Positions 17,645 through 25,295 of a stretch of DNA of 64,000 bases are shown here, in pieces. Location of the stretch: assembly GCF_013868055.1 (NCBI RefSeq), contig NZ_JACEOL010000029.1, positions 18,312 to 82,311 of the forward strand. Direction: 5' to 3'. Positions within the stretch are counted from its first letter, which is position 1. Each line of letters starts with the position of its first letter. This DNA comes from Thermoactinomyces mirandus (GTDB lineage Bacteria; Bacillota; Bacilli; Thermoactinomycetales; Thermoactinomycetaceae). The notes beneath the pieces are model-generated. The model made no database searches, was not told the origin of the DNA, and saw only the letters and a program-made list of their open reading frames with translations. Made by a program: the position numbers and the translations under genes.

Positions 17645-18781
17645 ATGAAGGCCGTTACCTTTCAAGGCGTCAAAGATGTAAAAGTAAAAGAAGTCAAGGC
17701 CCCGGAAATTGAAAGACCGGACGACATCATTGTCCGCATTACCAGCTCGGCAATCTGCGGTTCCGATCTGCATCTGATTCACGGGATGATCCCCAATCTT
17801 CCCGAAAATTATATTATCGGGCACGAACCCATGGGTGTGGTTGAAGAAACCGGACCCGAGGTAACAAAAGTGAAAAAGGGGGACCGGGTAATCATTCCGT
17901 TTACGGTAGCTTGCGGAGAGTGCTTTTATTGCAAACACCAGCTCGAAAGCCAGTGCGATCATTCAAATCCCTACGGTGAGAGTGGCGGCTATTTCGGGTA
18001 TTCGGGAACATTTGGCGGATATGCGGGTGGACAAGCCGAATGGATGCGGGTGCCCTTTGGCAATTTTACTCCTTTCCGGGTTCCTGACGACTGTGAGCTG
18101 GAAGACGAAAAATTGCTGTTTTTATCCGACATCGTGCCGACAGCTTTTTGGGGCGTCGATCAGGCCGGGGTGAAAAAAGGCGATACCGTCATCGTCCTTG
18201 GATGTGGCCCGGTTGGACTGCTGACCCAGAAATTCGCCTGGCTAAAAGGGGCGAAACGGGTGATTGCCGTTGATTATGTCGGTTATCGCCTGAAACATGC
18301 CAAACGGTGCAATGACGTGGAAACCGTCAACTTTGAAGAGGAAAAAAACATTGGACATCATTTAAAGGAAATAACCAGGGGCGGAGCAGACGTCGTCATC
18401 GACTGTGTTGGCATGGACGGAAAGAAAACAGTACTGGAAACGGTTGAAACTGTCCTGAAACTCCAGGGAGGTTCCATGGGAGCCATTCAAATCGCTTCCC
18501 AGGCCGTGCGCAAAGGTGGCGTGATCCAACTGGTTGGGGTTTACGGTATGCGCTACAACGCTTTTCCGCTTGGAGACCTGTTCTCCCGGAATATTACCTT
18601 GAAGATGGGCCAGGCACCGGTCATCCATTACATTCCGCAACTGTACAAGAGCATTGAGAATGCCGAGTTTGATCCCACCGATATCATTACACACCGTTTA
18701 CCCCTGGAGCAGGCGGAATACGGATATGAGATTTTTGACGCCAAAAAGGAGGGATGCATTAAAGTGGTACTCAAACCGTAA
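17645..18781 (+). CDS. Zinc-dependent alcohol dehydrogenase (MDR family)
   Basis: 378 residues. Catalytic zinc ligands are in AICGSDLHLIHG and IIGHEPMG; the structural zinc loop is ACGECFYCKHQLESQC. The Rossmann motif is VLGCGPVGLL. Insertions such as NPYGESGGYFGYSGTFGGYAGGQAEW place it with glutathione-independent formaldehyde dehydrogenase-like and threonine dehydrogenase-like MDR proteins. The substrate cannot be stated. It has a GGAGGAG site eight bases upstream, and it is a plus-strand insertion into the conserved minus-strand block between spoVK and hfq. Confidence 0.88.
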   Translation: MKAVTFQGVKDVKVKEVKAPEIERPDDIIVRITSSAICGSDLHLIHGMIPNLPENYIIGHEPMGVVEETGPEVTKVKKGDRVIIPFTVACGECFYCKHQLESQCDHSNPYGESGGYFGYSGTFGGYAGGQAEWMRVPFGNFTPFRVPDDCELEDEKLLFLSDIVPTAFWGVDQAGVKKGDTVIVLGCGPVGLLTQKFAWLKGAKRVIAVDYVGYRLKHAKRCNDVETVNFEEEKNIGHHLKEITRGGADVVIDCVGMDGKKTVLETVETVLKLQGGSMGAIQIASQAVRKGGVIQLVGVYGMRYNAFPLGDLFSRNITLKMGQAPVIHYIPQLYKSIENAEFDPTDIITHRLPLEQAEYGYEIFDAKKEGCIKVVLKP

Positions 18782-18797
18782 ACTGAAGGAAAAGAAA

Positions 18798-18872
18798 ATG
18801 GGAAACATGGAACCAATCGACCGGCAGACCATTCTGTTGGCACACGAGGAGAGTGAAAGCCCGCCACCATGA
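18798..18872 (+). CDS. Possible 24-residue peptide downstream of the dehydrogenase gene
   Basis: ATG 18798 after AAGGAAAAGAAA encodes MGNMEPIDRQTILLAHEESE plus SPPP. It lies between the dehydrogenase and its terminator. I recognise no family; it may be noise. Confidence 0.15.
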   Translation: MGNMEPIDRQTILLAHEESESPPP

Positions 18873-18942
18873 TCGCTTTTTCGCAAGGCGGAGCTGACGG
18901 GTTCTGAAAATCGCCACCAAATCGTTGTTTTTTACAGACTGG

Positions 18943-18972
18943 GACCGGGTCAGACGACTCCGGTCTTTTTTT
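18943..18972 (+). terminator. Terminator of the dehydrogenase gene
   Basis: GACCGG and CCGGTC stem with an 11 base loop followed by seven or more T residues on the plus strand. Confidence 0.8.
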
Positions 18973-19026
18973 ACCGAATAAACAATCCAAAAATTGCCCT
19001 TCAGATCTCATCCAAAGAAATTTTGA

Positions 19027-19488
19027 CTACCTGGTCGAGTCAACCGTCACGCTCTCCCAGCCAAAACTGTCAAACCAGCGGCCCTTCCGGTAGTTGTGAA
19101 TTGCACGAACAATGTATGGAATCATGTTTGCCGGAAGATTGTCCAAAGAAAAAAAACGCAGGTCATTGCATTTGTGAGGCTCCCGGTTTTGAATCTCTCC
19201 TTCCCAATTCTTCACGGCTGCAAAAAAATCAATCCGTTCATCACCCGTTTTTCTGTGCATCACACCGACAATTTTCACGTCATCTTCCCGCAATGAAACC
19301 CCAGTCTCTTCTTTTGCCTCGCGCACAGCAGCTTGTTTGACCGTTTCTCCACCATCCAGGTGGCCCGCAACCACCGAATAATTGCCATCCTCATAGCCGG
19401 TGTTATAACGGCGCAGCAAAAGAATCTGATCCTCCCTGATAAAAAACAGGTGGATCGTAACAGGTGCAGTAAAACGATCTTTTGACAT
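19027..19488 (-). CDS. NUDIX hydrolase
   Basis: 153 residues from ATG 19488 behind GAGGAG. The Nudix box is visible as GHLDGGETVKQAAVREAKEETGV (written here for its key residues G, RE, EE and G), followed by a typical beta domain. It hydrolyses a nucleoside diphosphate linked to some group; the strand RFTAPVTIHLFFIREDQILLLRR is typical of 8-oxo-dGTP-like members, but the substrate is unknown. It stands alone on the minus strand between two plus-strand genes. Confidence 0.85.
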   Translation of the reverse strand: MSKDRFTAPVTIHLFFIREDQILLLRRYNTGYEDGNYSVVAGHLDGGETVKQAAVREAKEETGVSLREDDVKIVGVMHRKTGDERIDFFAAVKNWEGEIQNREPHKCNDLRFFSLDNLPANMIPYIVRAIHNYRKGRWFDSFGWESVTVDSTR

Positions 19489-19692
19489 TTTCCCACTCCT
19501 CTGCAATTTTTGGAACATTTATCATTTTGACAATACATCGTCTGTTTCCTTGCTTCCGGGAAAATTGCTTCTTCCATTTTCTGATATAAAAATTCCGCTT
19601 TTTTTCATCCTGTAGTCAACTGACCGTTGCGTCAAAAGCCGCTTTCACATTTACTAAACTGAAAGATTCCCTTGAAGAAAGGAGAAGCTTGG

Positions 19693-21249
19693 ATGAGACT
19701 GAAAAAACGGCTCACTCCCTTTACTGATCCGCTTCCCATTCCCAAAACCCTGAAACCGGTATCGCGAAATTCCAGGTTTACCTTTTATATCGTCCGGATG
19801 ATAGAAAGATTTCAAAAACTTCACCGCGATCTTCCTCCCACCCGAATCTGGGGATATGAAGGGCAGTATCCCGGCCCGACCATCGAAGTAAAAAGGAATG
19901 AACCGGTTCGGATATTGTGGCTGAACCAACTGCCGAAAAGGCACTTGCTCCCTGTGGACAAAACGATTCATGGGGCAAGAAGAACGCCGGAAGTAAGAAC
20001 CGTCGTCCACGCTCACGGGGTCGTCTCTCCCCCGGACAGCGACGGGCATCCCGATGCCTGGTTCACCAGAGGATTCAGACAGACTGGTCCTTTTTTCCAG
20101 CGCAAAATCTATCGGTATCCCAACAACCAACGAGCCGCCACTCTCTGGTATCATGATCATGCTCTCGGCATTACCCGGCTCAATGTTTATGCCGGACTGG
20201 CAGGGTTTTATCTTGTTCGGGACAAAAATGAAATGTCACTCAACCTCCCCAAGGGAAAATTTGAAATTCCCCTCGTTATCCAGGACCGCTCCTTTAACCG
20301 GGATGGATCGCTCTTTTACCCGAGGCGTCCGGAAACCACCTTCCGCAGGCTTCCCGATCCCTCAATCGTGCCGGAATTTTTTGGGGATACCAATCTGGTA
20401 AACGGAAAAGTATGGCCGTTTTTAAATGTGGAACCCCGAAAATACCGCTTTCGCCTGCTTAATGGTTCCAATTCCCGCTTTTACACATTGCGTCTCAGTT
20501 CCGGCCAGCCTTTTATACTGATCGGAACCGATGGCGGATTTATCCAGAGGCCGGCCCGCATCAGAACATTGACTCTCGCTCCTGCCGAGCGGGCCGATGT
20601 CATTCTTGACTTCTCCCGGTTTAAAGGGAAAACGGTCACAATGATCAACAGCGCTCCTGCGCCTTTTCCCGACGGAACACCGGCACCCCCCCGAACAACA
20701 GGTCTGGTCATGCAGTTCAGGGTAAAAAAACCTTTGAGTTTCAAGGATACCAGTTCCATTCCCGAGCGGCTCGGCACGATTCCGCCAACACCGTTAAGCA
20801 GGGTGCAAAAGGTCCGCAATCTTTCCCTGGTTGAGAGCACGGACCGGTTTGGCCGATTGCTGCTGCTACTGCAAAACAAAAGATGGGATGATCCCATTAC
20901 AACCAAACCCCGCCAGGGCAGTCTGGAACTGTGGCAACTGATTAACACAACCGAAGATACCCATCCGATCCATCTGCATGAGGTTCATTTTCGCATCCTG
21001 AACCGCCAGCCTTTTGACGTGAACCATTTCCGGCGAACCGGCAAGCTCCGGTTCACTGGTTCCCCCGTCCCGCCATCTCCCGGTGAACGGGGTCTGAAGG
21101 ATACGGTAAGGGCCCACCCTGGCCAGGTAACAAGGATTATTCCGCATTTTGGCCTAACTCCCTTTACCGGAGAGTTTGTATGGCACTGCCATATCCTGGA
21201 GCACGAAGACTGGGAAATGATGCGCCCCTACCTGATCGTGAGAAGATAG
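19693..21249 (+). CDS. cotA: CotA-type multicopper oxidase (spore coat laccase)
   Basis: Start at ATG 19693 behind GAAAGGAG gives 518 residues, close to CotA (513). Copper ligands are visible in order: VVHAHG, LWYHDHALGITRLN, HPIHLHEVHF and WHCHILEHEDWEMM, the last holding the type 1 Cys and the axial Met. No export signal is seen, as in CotA, which is made in the mother cell and assembled in the outer coat. It oxidises phenolics or bilirubin. The neighbouring spore genes spoVK and cotE fit, but an unrelated laccase role is possible. Confidence 0.88.
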   Translation: MRLKKRLTPFTDPLPIPKTLKPVSRNSRFTFYIVRMIERFQKLHRDLPPTRIWGYEGQYPGPTIEVKRNEPVRILWLNQLPKRHLLPVDKTIHGARRTPEVRTVVHAHGVVSPPDSDGHPDAWFTRGFRQTGPFFQRKIYRYPNNQRAATLWYHDHALGITRLNVYAGLAGFYLVRDKNEMSLNLPKGKFEIPLVIQDRSFNRDGSLFYPRRPETTFRRLPDPSIVPEFFGDTNLVNGKVWPFLNVEPRKYRFRLLNGSNSRFYTLRLSSGQPFILIGTDGGFIQRPARIRTLTLAPAERADVILDFSRFKGKTVTMINSAPAPFPDGTPAPPRTTGLVMQFRVKKPLSFKDTSSIPERLGTIPPTPLSRVQKVRNLSLVESTDRFGRLLLLLQNKRWDDPITTKPRQGSLELWQLINTTEDTHPIHLHEVHFRILNRQPFDVNHFRRTGKLRFTGSPVPPSPGERGLKDTVRAHPGQVTRIIPHFGLTPFTGEFVWHCHILEHEDWEMMRPYLIVRR

Positions 21250-21292
21250 CCTATATACTCATCTTTCATTGCCATTTTCCAGCCGCAAAAAT

Positions 21293-21334
21293 CAAAAAAG
21301 CTGCTGACCTTGCCTAAAAGCAGGCCAGCAGCTT
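21293..21334 (-). terminator. Terminator downstream of hfq
   Basis: AAGCTGCTGACC and GGCCAGCAGCTT pair with one mismatch; the minus strand continues into a T-run. Confidence 0.8.
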
Positions 21335-21357
21335 CAAACCAAGTGATATGGACCGGA

Positions 21358-21600
21358 TCAGCTTTCCTTGTCATCATTGGCGGGCATCAATGAAACGGGA
21401 CGTGCGGGAGTAAATGTGGAAATGGCATGTTTATAAACCATTTGCTGTTTTCCATCACTATCGATTACGATGGTGAAGTTATCAAATCCACGGATTATTC
21501 CACGTAACTGAAAGCCGTTCACCAGATAAATCGTAACCGGTACCGATTCTTTGCGGATTTGGTTGAGGAATGTATCTTGAATATTGATTGTTTGTTTCAA
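21358..21600 (-). CDS. hfq: RNA chaperone Hfq
   Basis: 80 residues with the Sm1 motif ([24 protein letters not shown]) and Sm2 motif ([11 protein letters not shown]). The short acidic tail is typical of Gram-positive Hfq. It binds small RNAs and mRNA A-rich sites as a hexamer. It lies 44 bases downstream of miaA, the classical miaA-hfq order. Confidence 0.97.
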   Translation of the reverse strand: MKQTINIQDTFLNQIRKESVPVTIYLVNGFQLRGIIRGFDNFTIVIDSDGKQQMVYKHAISTFTPARPVSLMPANDDKES

Positions 21601-21644
21601 AACCCGTACCTCCTATGTATTTTTACATTTAACATTATTGTACT

Positions 21645-22574
21645 CTATTCTCTAGCCAAATGAAACTTTCCTGCAATCAACAGTTCAATTTCTTGAAAAG
21701 ATTCGGCGTTTGTTATGTCAAACCAATGAATTTCTGACAGGCGTCGAAACCATGACAACTGCCTTTTTGCGTATTTCCGCGAACCCAGCTTGATCAGGTG
21801 AACCGCTTCGTCAAATGATATGTCCCCTTCCAGATAGCTCATAATTTCTTTATACCCGATCGCCTGCATGGAAGTCAAATGGAGCCTGTAGCCTTTGTTC
21901 CAAAGTTGTTTCACTTCATCGACCAGGCCGGAAGCGATCATCTCATCCACACGCCGGTTAATCCGCTCATATAACAGTTCACGCGGCATGGTCAGCCCGA
22001 TCCACAAAGCATCATAGGGGGATGTGCCTTTCCGTTTCAGTTCTGAAAACGGTTTCCCTGTCACATGATACACTTCCAGAGCGCGGATGATGCGCCGGAC
22101 ATCATTGGGATGCAGTTTGTGCGCCTGTACCGGATCGACTTTTTCCAGCTTCCGATGGAGCGCTTCTTTCCCTTCCCGTTGTGCCATCTCTTTCAATTCT
22201 TTCCGAAGTTCCATGTTTTCTTTCACATGGGGCATGGCATAATCGTGAACAACCGACTCAATATAGAGTCCGGTTCCCCCGACCAGCATGGGCAACTGTT
22301 CGCGTTCCGTGATTTCCGCTATTTTTTCGCGCGCCAATTTCTGATATTCCTGTACTGAAAACAATTGATCAGGATCGCGAATATCAATGAGATGGTGGGG
22401 AATTTCCTCCATCTCCCCGGGCATGATCTTGGCTGTTCCGATATCCATTCCCCGGTAAACCTGCATCGAATCCCCGGAAATAATTTCTCCATGGAACCGT
22501 TTGGCAAGCCATACACTTAACCGGGTTTTTCCGACAGCCGTCGGCCCCACAATCACAAGCAGTTTTGGTTTCAC
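21645..22574 (-). CDS. miaA: tRNA dimethylallyltransferase MiaA
   Basis: 309 residues. P-loop LVIVGPTAVGKTRLSVWLA, DSMQVYRGMDIGTAK (catalytic Asp/tRNA contact), LIDIRDP and the LVGGTGLYIESVV segment identify MiaA. It adds a dimethylallyl group to A37 of tRNAs reading U-initial codons, the substrate of MiaB, which is encoded in the same block. Its start overlaps the end of the methyltransferase gene by four bases. Confidence 0.97.
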   Translation of the reverse strand: MKPKLLVIVGPTAVGKTRLSVWLAKRFHGEIISGDSMQVYRGMDIGTAKIMPGEMEEIPHHLIDIRDPDQLFSVQEYQKLAREKIAEITEREQLPMLVGGTGLYIESVVHDYAMPHVKENMELRKELKEMAQREGKEALHRKLEKVDPVQAHKLHPNDVRRIIRALEVYHVTGKPFSELKRKGTSPYDALWIGLTMPRELLYERINRRVDEMIASGLVDEVKQLWNKGYRLHLTSMQAIGYKEIMSYLEGDISFDEAVHLIKLGSRKYAKRQLSWFRRLSEIHWFDITNAESFQEIELLIAGKFHLARE

Positions 22575-23353
22575 TGGCCTCCTCCTTTTTCAATCACGCC
22601 CCAGGCGTAGCTGGATGATGATTTGACGATTGTAAAACCCAGCCGTTCAAATTCGCCGCTTTTGGGGCGTTCTTTCAGTAATACAGCTTTGCGGGCGACC
22701 CGCACCGCTTCCTGGACCGACTCCCATTCAAGTGGCGTTGCATTGGCAAGCGGCTTTAACATATGGATTCCGGCCGAGCCCTCCACCGTTTCCCGGAACA
22801 TGGGGTCAAACATGACAACATCAAAAGACTGATCCTCACATTCCTGCAGATAAGACTGATAATTGGATGAAACCACCTCAACCCTGCGCATTGCCTGAAT
22901 GAGAGATTTTCTGTCAGTTTCATAATGCCTGAGGCCATGGCGGACAATCTCGGCAATAACCGGTTCACTTTCCAGCGCCACCACCCTTCCCGACGTTCCC
23001 ACGACGTAACTGGCAACAATCGCGTCTGCTCCCATTCCCAGCGTACAGTCGAGCACATGGTCTCCTTTGCCCAAATTGGCAGCCGTCACCATTCGATCAG
23101 GTTGTCCATCCATCAGGTGTTTGACCCTGAGTGCTGACATATTGGGATGAAAATAGAAGGTAAAACCGTTTTTCTCTTCATACCGCCATTCATTTTTGCC
23201 AATAATGACCGCCCGATCTGTTTTCATCTCTTCAAACAGTGCCTTAAGCGACTTGCGCCCGCGCGCGAGAAATGGAACGTTCCAACCAGCAGCAAGTTTT
23301 TGTCCGGCTTCTGTTTCATTTTCGCCTGGATCAAACGAAGTGGTGACAAACAA
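22571..23353 (-). CDS. Class I SAM-dependent methyltransferase (RsmJ-like)
   Basis: 260 residues from a TTG start two bases after mutL ends. Motif I is VLDCTLGMGADAIVASYV, with an acidic residue at LESEP, and the catalytic-like loop is VVMFDPMF. The pattern resembles the RsmJ-type rRNA methyltransferases, and in Bacillales an uncharacterised gene of this kind commonly sits between mutL and miaA. The target is unproven. Confidence 0.8.
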   Translation of the reverse strand: MFVTTSFDPGENETEAGQKLAAGWNVPFLARGRKSLKALFEEMKTDRAVIIGKNEWRYEEKNGFTFYFHPNMSALRVKHLMDGQPDRMVTAANLGKGDHVLDCTLGMGADAIVASYVVGTSGRVVALESEPVIAEIVRHGLRHYETDRKSLIQAMRRVEVVSSNYQSYLQECEDQSFDVVMFDPMFRETVEGSAGIHMLKPLANATPLEWESVQEAVRVARKAVLLKERPKSGEFERLGFTIVKSSSSYAWGVIEKGGGQ

Positions 23354-23355
23354 AT

Positions 23356-25275
23356 TTACATCACCCTTTTAAACATTTTTTCCAAATCATAAACAGAAAA
23401 ATGGACAAAGATCGGCCGTCCGTGCGGGCACGTAAACGGGTTCTGGCAACGGTTCAACTGTTTCAACAGCTCTTCCATCTCGTCACGCCGCAAATTCCGG
23501 TTTGCCTTGATCGCCGCCTTGCAAGCCATCATTTTGGCTGTCGCGTCTCTTAATTGTGCCGTATCCACTTTTCCGTTCTCCTTCATAAAGTCAATGATTT
23601 CATGAATCAGCCGGCTCTCGTCTTCTTTGGGAAACCAGGTCGGATAGGCTCTCACCACAAAAGTTGTCCCGCCAAAAGGTTCCATGTCAAGGCCCCACTT
23701 TTGCAAATAGGCCAGCCGCATATGCAGTACTTCCGCTTCTGCCGGCGTACACTCAATCGTTAACGGCACCAGCAAGGGATACTGTTGATGATGATCTTCC
23801 CCCAGTTTTCTGGCGTACACTTCATAATATATCCGCTCATGGGCGGCATGTTGGTCCAGCAAGTAAAAACCGTCCTCCGTCTGGGCCACGATATAGGTGC
23901 CATGCACCTGCGCCAGCGGAGTCATGGCAGGCAGACGCGGTCCCGGCGATTCATCATGGGATGTATCCGTGCCCATCCCCGCCAGCTGGTCTTTTTCCCC
24001 GGCCGGTTCCGGACAGGTATCGGACACTGCCTCTTCATTGTTTTTTTCCGCTGCCACCGGTTGGGGTTCGAAATTTGCCCCATCCGCATTCCGCTTTTCG
24101 GCAGGCTGGCTTTTCAGTGTCCGGTTCGCTGATGGTGAAACATTCTCGCGAACCTGTGAAGCTGAACCGGTTTTTGACTGCGTGTATTCTAGGACCGGTT
24201 TTTCCGAATGATCCCAATCGAAAGATTGCTGTTCGGCAACCTGCGGCCCGGACCGAAACCCGTCCGTGATGGCAGCCGGAACAAGACGCTCTTTTTGCAA
24301 TGCCTGCCGGATCGCGTTTTCCACAAACTGGCGACATTCCTTTTCCTTGCTGAGCCGCACTTCCAGCTTAGATGGATGTACATTGACATCCATCAGCCTG
24401 GCATCCATTTTCAGATGCAAAACACCAATCGGGTACCGGCCTTTCGGCAACAGGGTCCCATAGGTGCGTAAAACGGATTGAGTAATCGGCAAGGATCGTA
24501 CATACCGTCCATTCAAGATAATTGACAGATAGGAACGGTTGGACCGGGTTACTTCGGGTTTTGTCACCAGTCCGCGAAGATGGAAATCCACATTGGACGC
24601 CTGAACCGGTATCGCATGCCCGGCCACCTGTTTCCCGTAGATTGCCAGCAGGACGTGAAGCAGTTTCCCGTCTCCGGTCGTGTAAAACAGTTGCCTCCCG
24701 TTATGGGTCAGGGAAAAGGAAATATCGGGATGGGCAAACGCCAGCCGGCCCAATATATCCGCAACATGGCTCACTTCGGTATTGACCGTTTTCAAATATT
24801 TCAAACGGGCGGGCGTGTTGTAAAACAGGTTTCTGACAATCACATCCGTCCCGCGGGAGCGCGAAGTTTCACCGATGGAAACGGGCTCTTTGCCCTGAAT
24901 GGTCACCTTTGTGGCAAGCGCGGATGGATCATGAGCCGTAATTAACTCTACTTTGGCCACGGAAGCAATGCTCGGCAAGGCCTCTCCCCGAAATCCCAGG
25001 GTACGGATGGCAAACAGATCCCTTTTCCGTTTGATTTTGCTGGTGGCATGGCGGGAAAATGCCAAAACCGCATCTTCCCGGTCCATGCCAATCCCATTAT
25101 CCGACACTTTGATAAACGAAATTCCGCCTTCTTCAATCATGACCTGCACCCGGGTCGCCCGTGCATCGATCGCGTTCTCGACAAGCTCTTTGACAATGGA
25201 TGCAGGCCTTTCGACCACTTCCCCCGCAGCGATCTGGTTCGCCAAATGATCGTCAAGAATTTGGATTTTCCCCAT
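23356..25275 (-). CDS. mutL: DNA mismatch repair endonuclease MutL
   Basis: 639 residues. The N-terminal GHKL ATPase has VKELVENAIDA, IKVSDNGIGM and TLGFRGEALPSI. A linker of about 110 charged, low-complexity residues follows. The C-terminal domain has the metal-binding nicking motif DQHAAHERIYYE (DQHA-x2-E-x4-E), ACKAAIKA and CPHGRP, so this is an endonucleolytic MutL as in bacteria without MutH. It starts 20 bases after mutS behind an AGGAGG-rich site and is probably translated from the same, spliced message. Confidence 0.97.
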   Translation of the reverse strand: MGKIQILDDHLANQIAAGEVVERPASIVKELVENAIDARATRVQVMIEEGGISFIKVSDNGIGMDREDAVLAFSRHATSKIKRKRDLFAIRTLGFRGEALPSIASVAKVELITAHDPSALATKVTIQGKEPVSIGETSRSRGTDVIVRNLFYNTPARLKYLKTVNTEVSHVADILGRLAFAHPDISFSLTHNGRQLFYTTGDGKLLHVLLAIYGKQVAGHAIPVQASNVDFHLRGLVTKPEVTRSNRSYLSIILNGRYVRSLPITQSVLRTYGTLLPKGRYPIGVLHLKMDARLMDVNVHPSKLEVRLSKEKECRQFVENAIRQALQKERLVPAAITDGFRSGPQVAEQQSFDWDHSEKPVLEYTQSKTGSASQVRENVSPSANRTLKSQPAEKRNADGANFEPQPVAAEKNNEEAVSDTCPEPAGEKDQLAGMGTDTSHDESPGPRLPAMTPLAQVHGTYIVAQTEDGFYLLDQHAAHERIYYEVYARKLGEDHHQQYPLLVPLTIECTPAEAEVLHMRLAYLQKWGLDMEPFGGTTFVVRAYPTWFPKEDESRLIHEIIDFMKENGKVDTAQLRDATAKMMACKAAIKANRNLRRDEMEELLKQLNRCQNPFTCPHGRPIFVHFSVYDLEKMFKRVM

Positions 25276-25295
25276 GCCATCCTCCCTCCTCCTTT

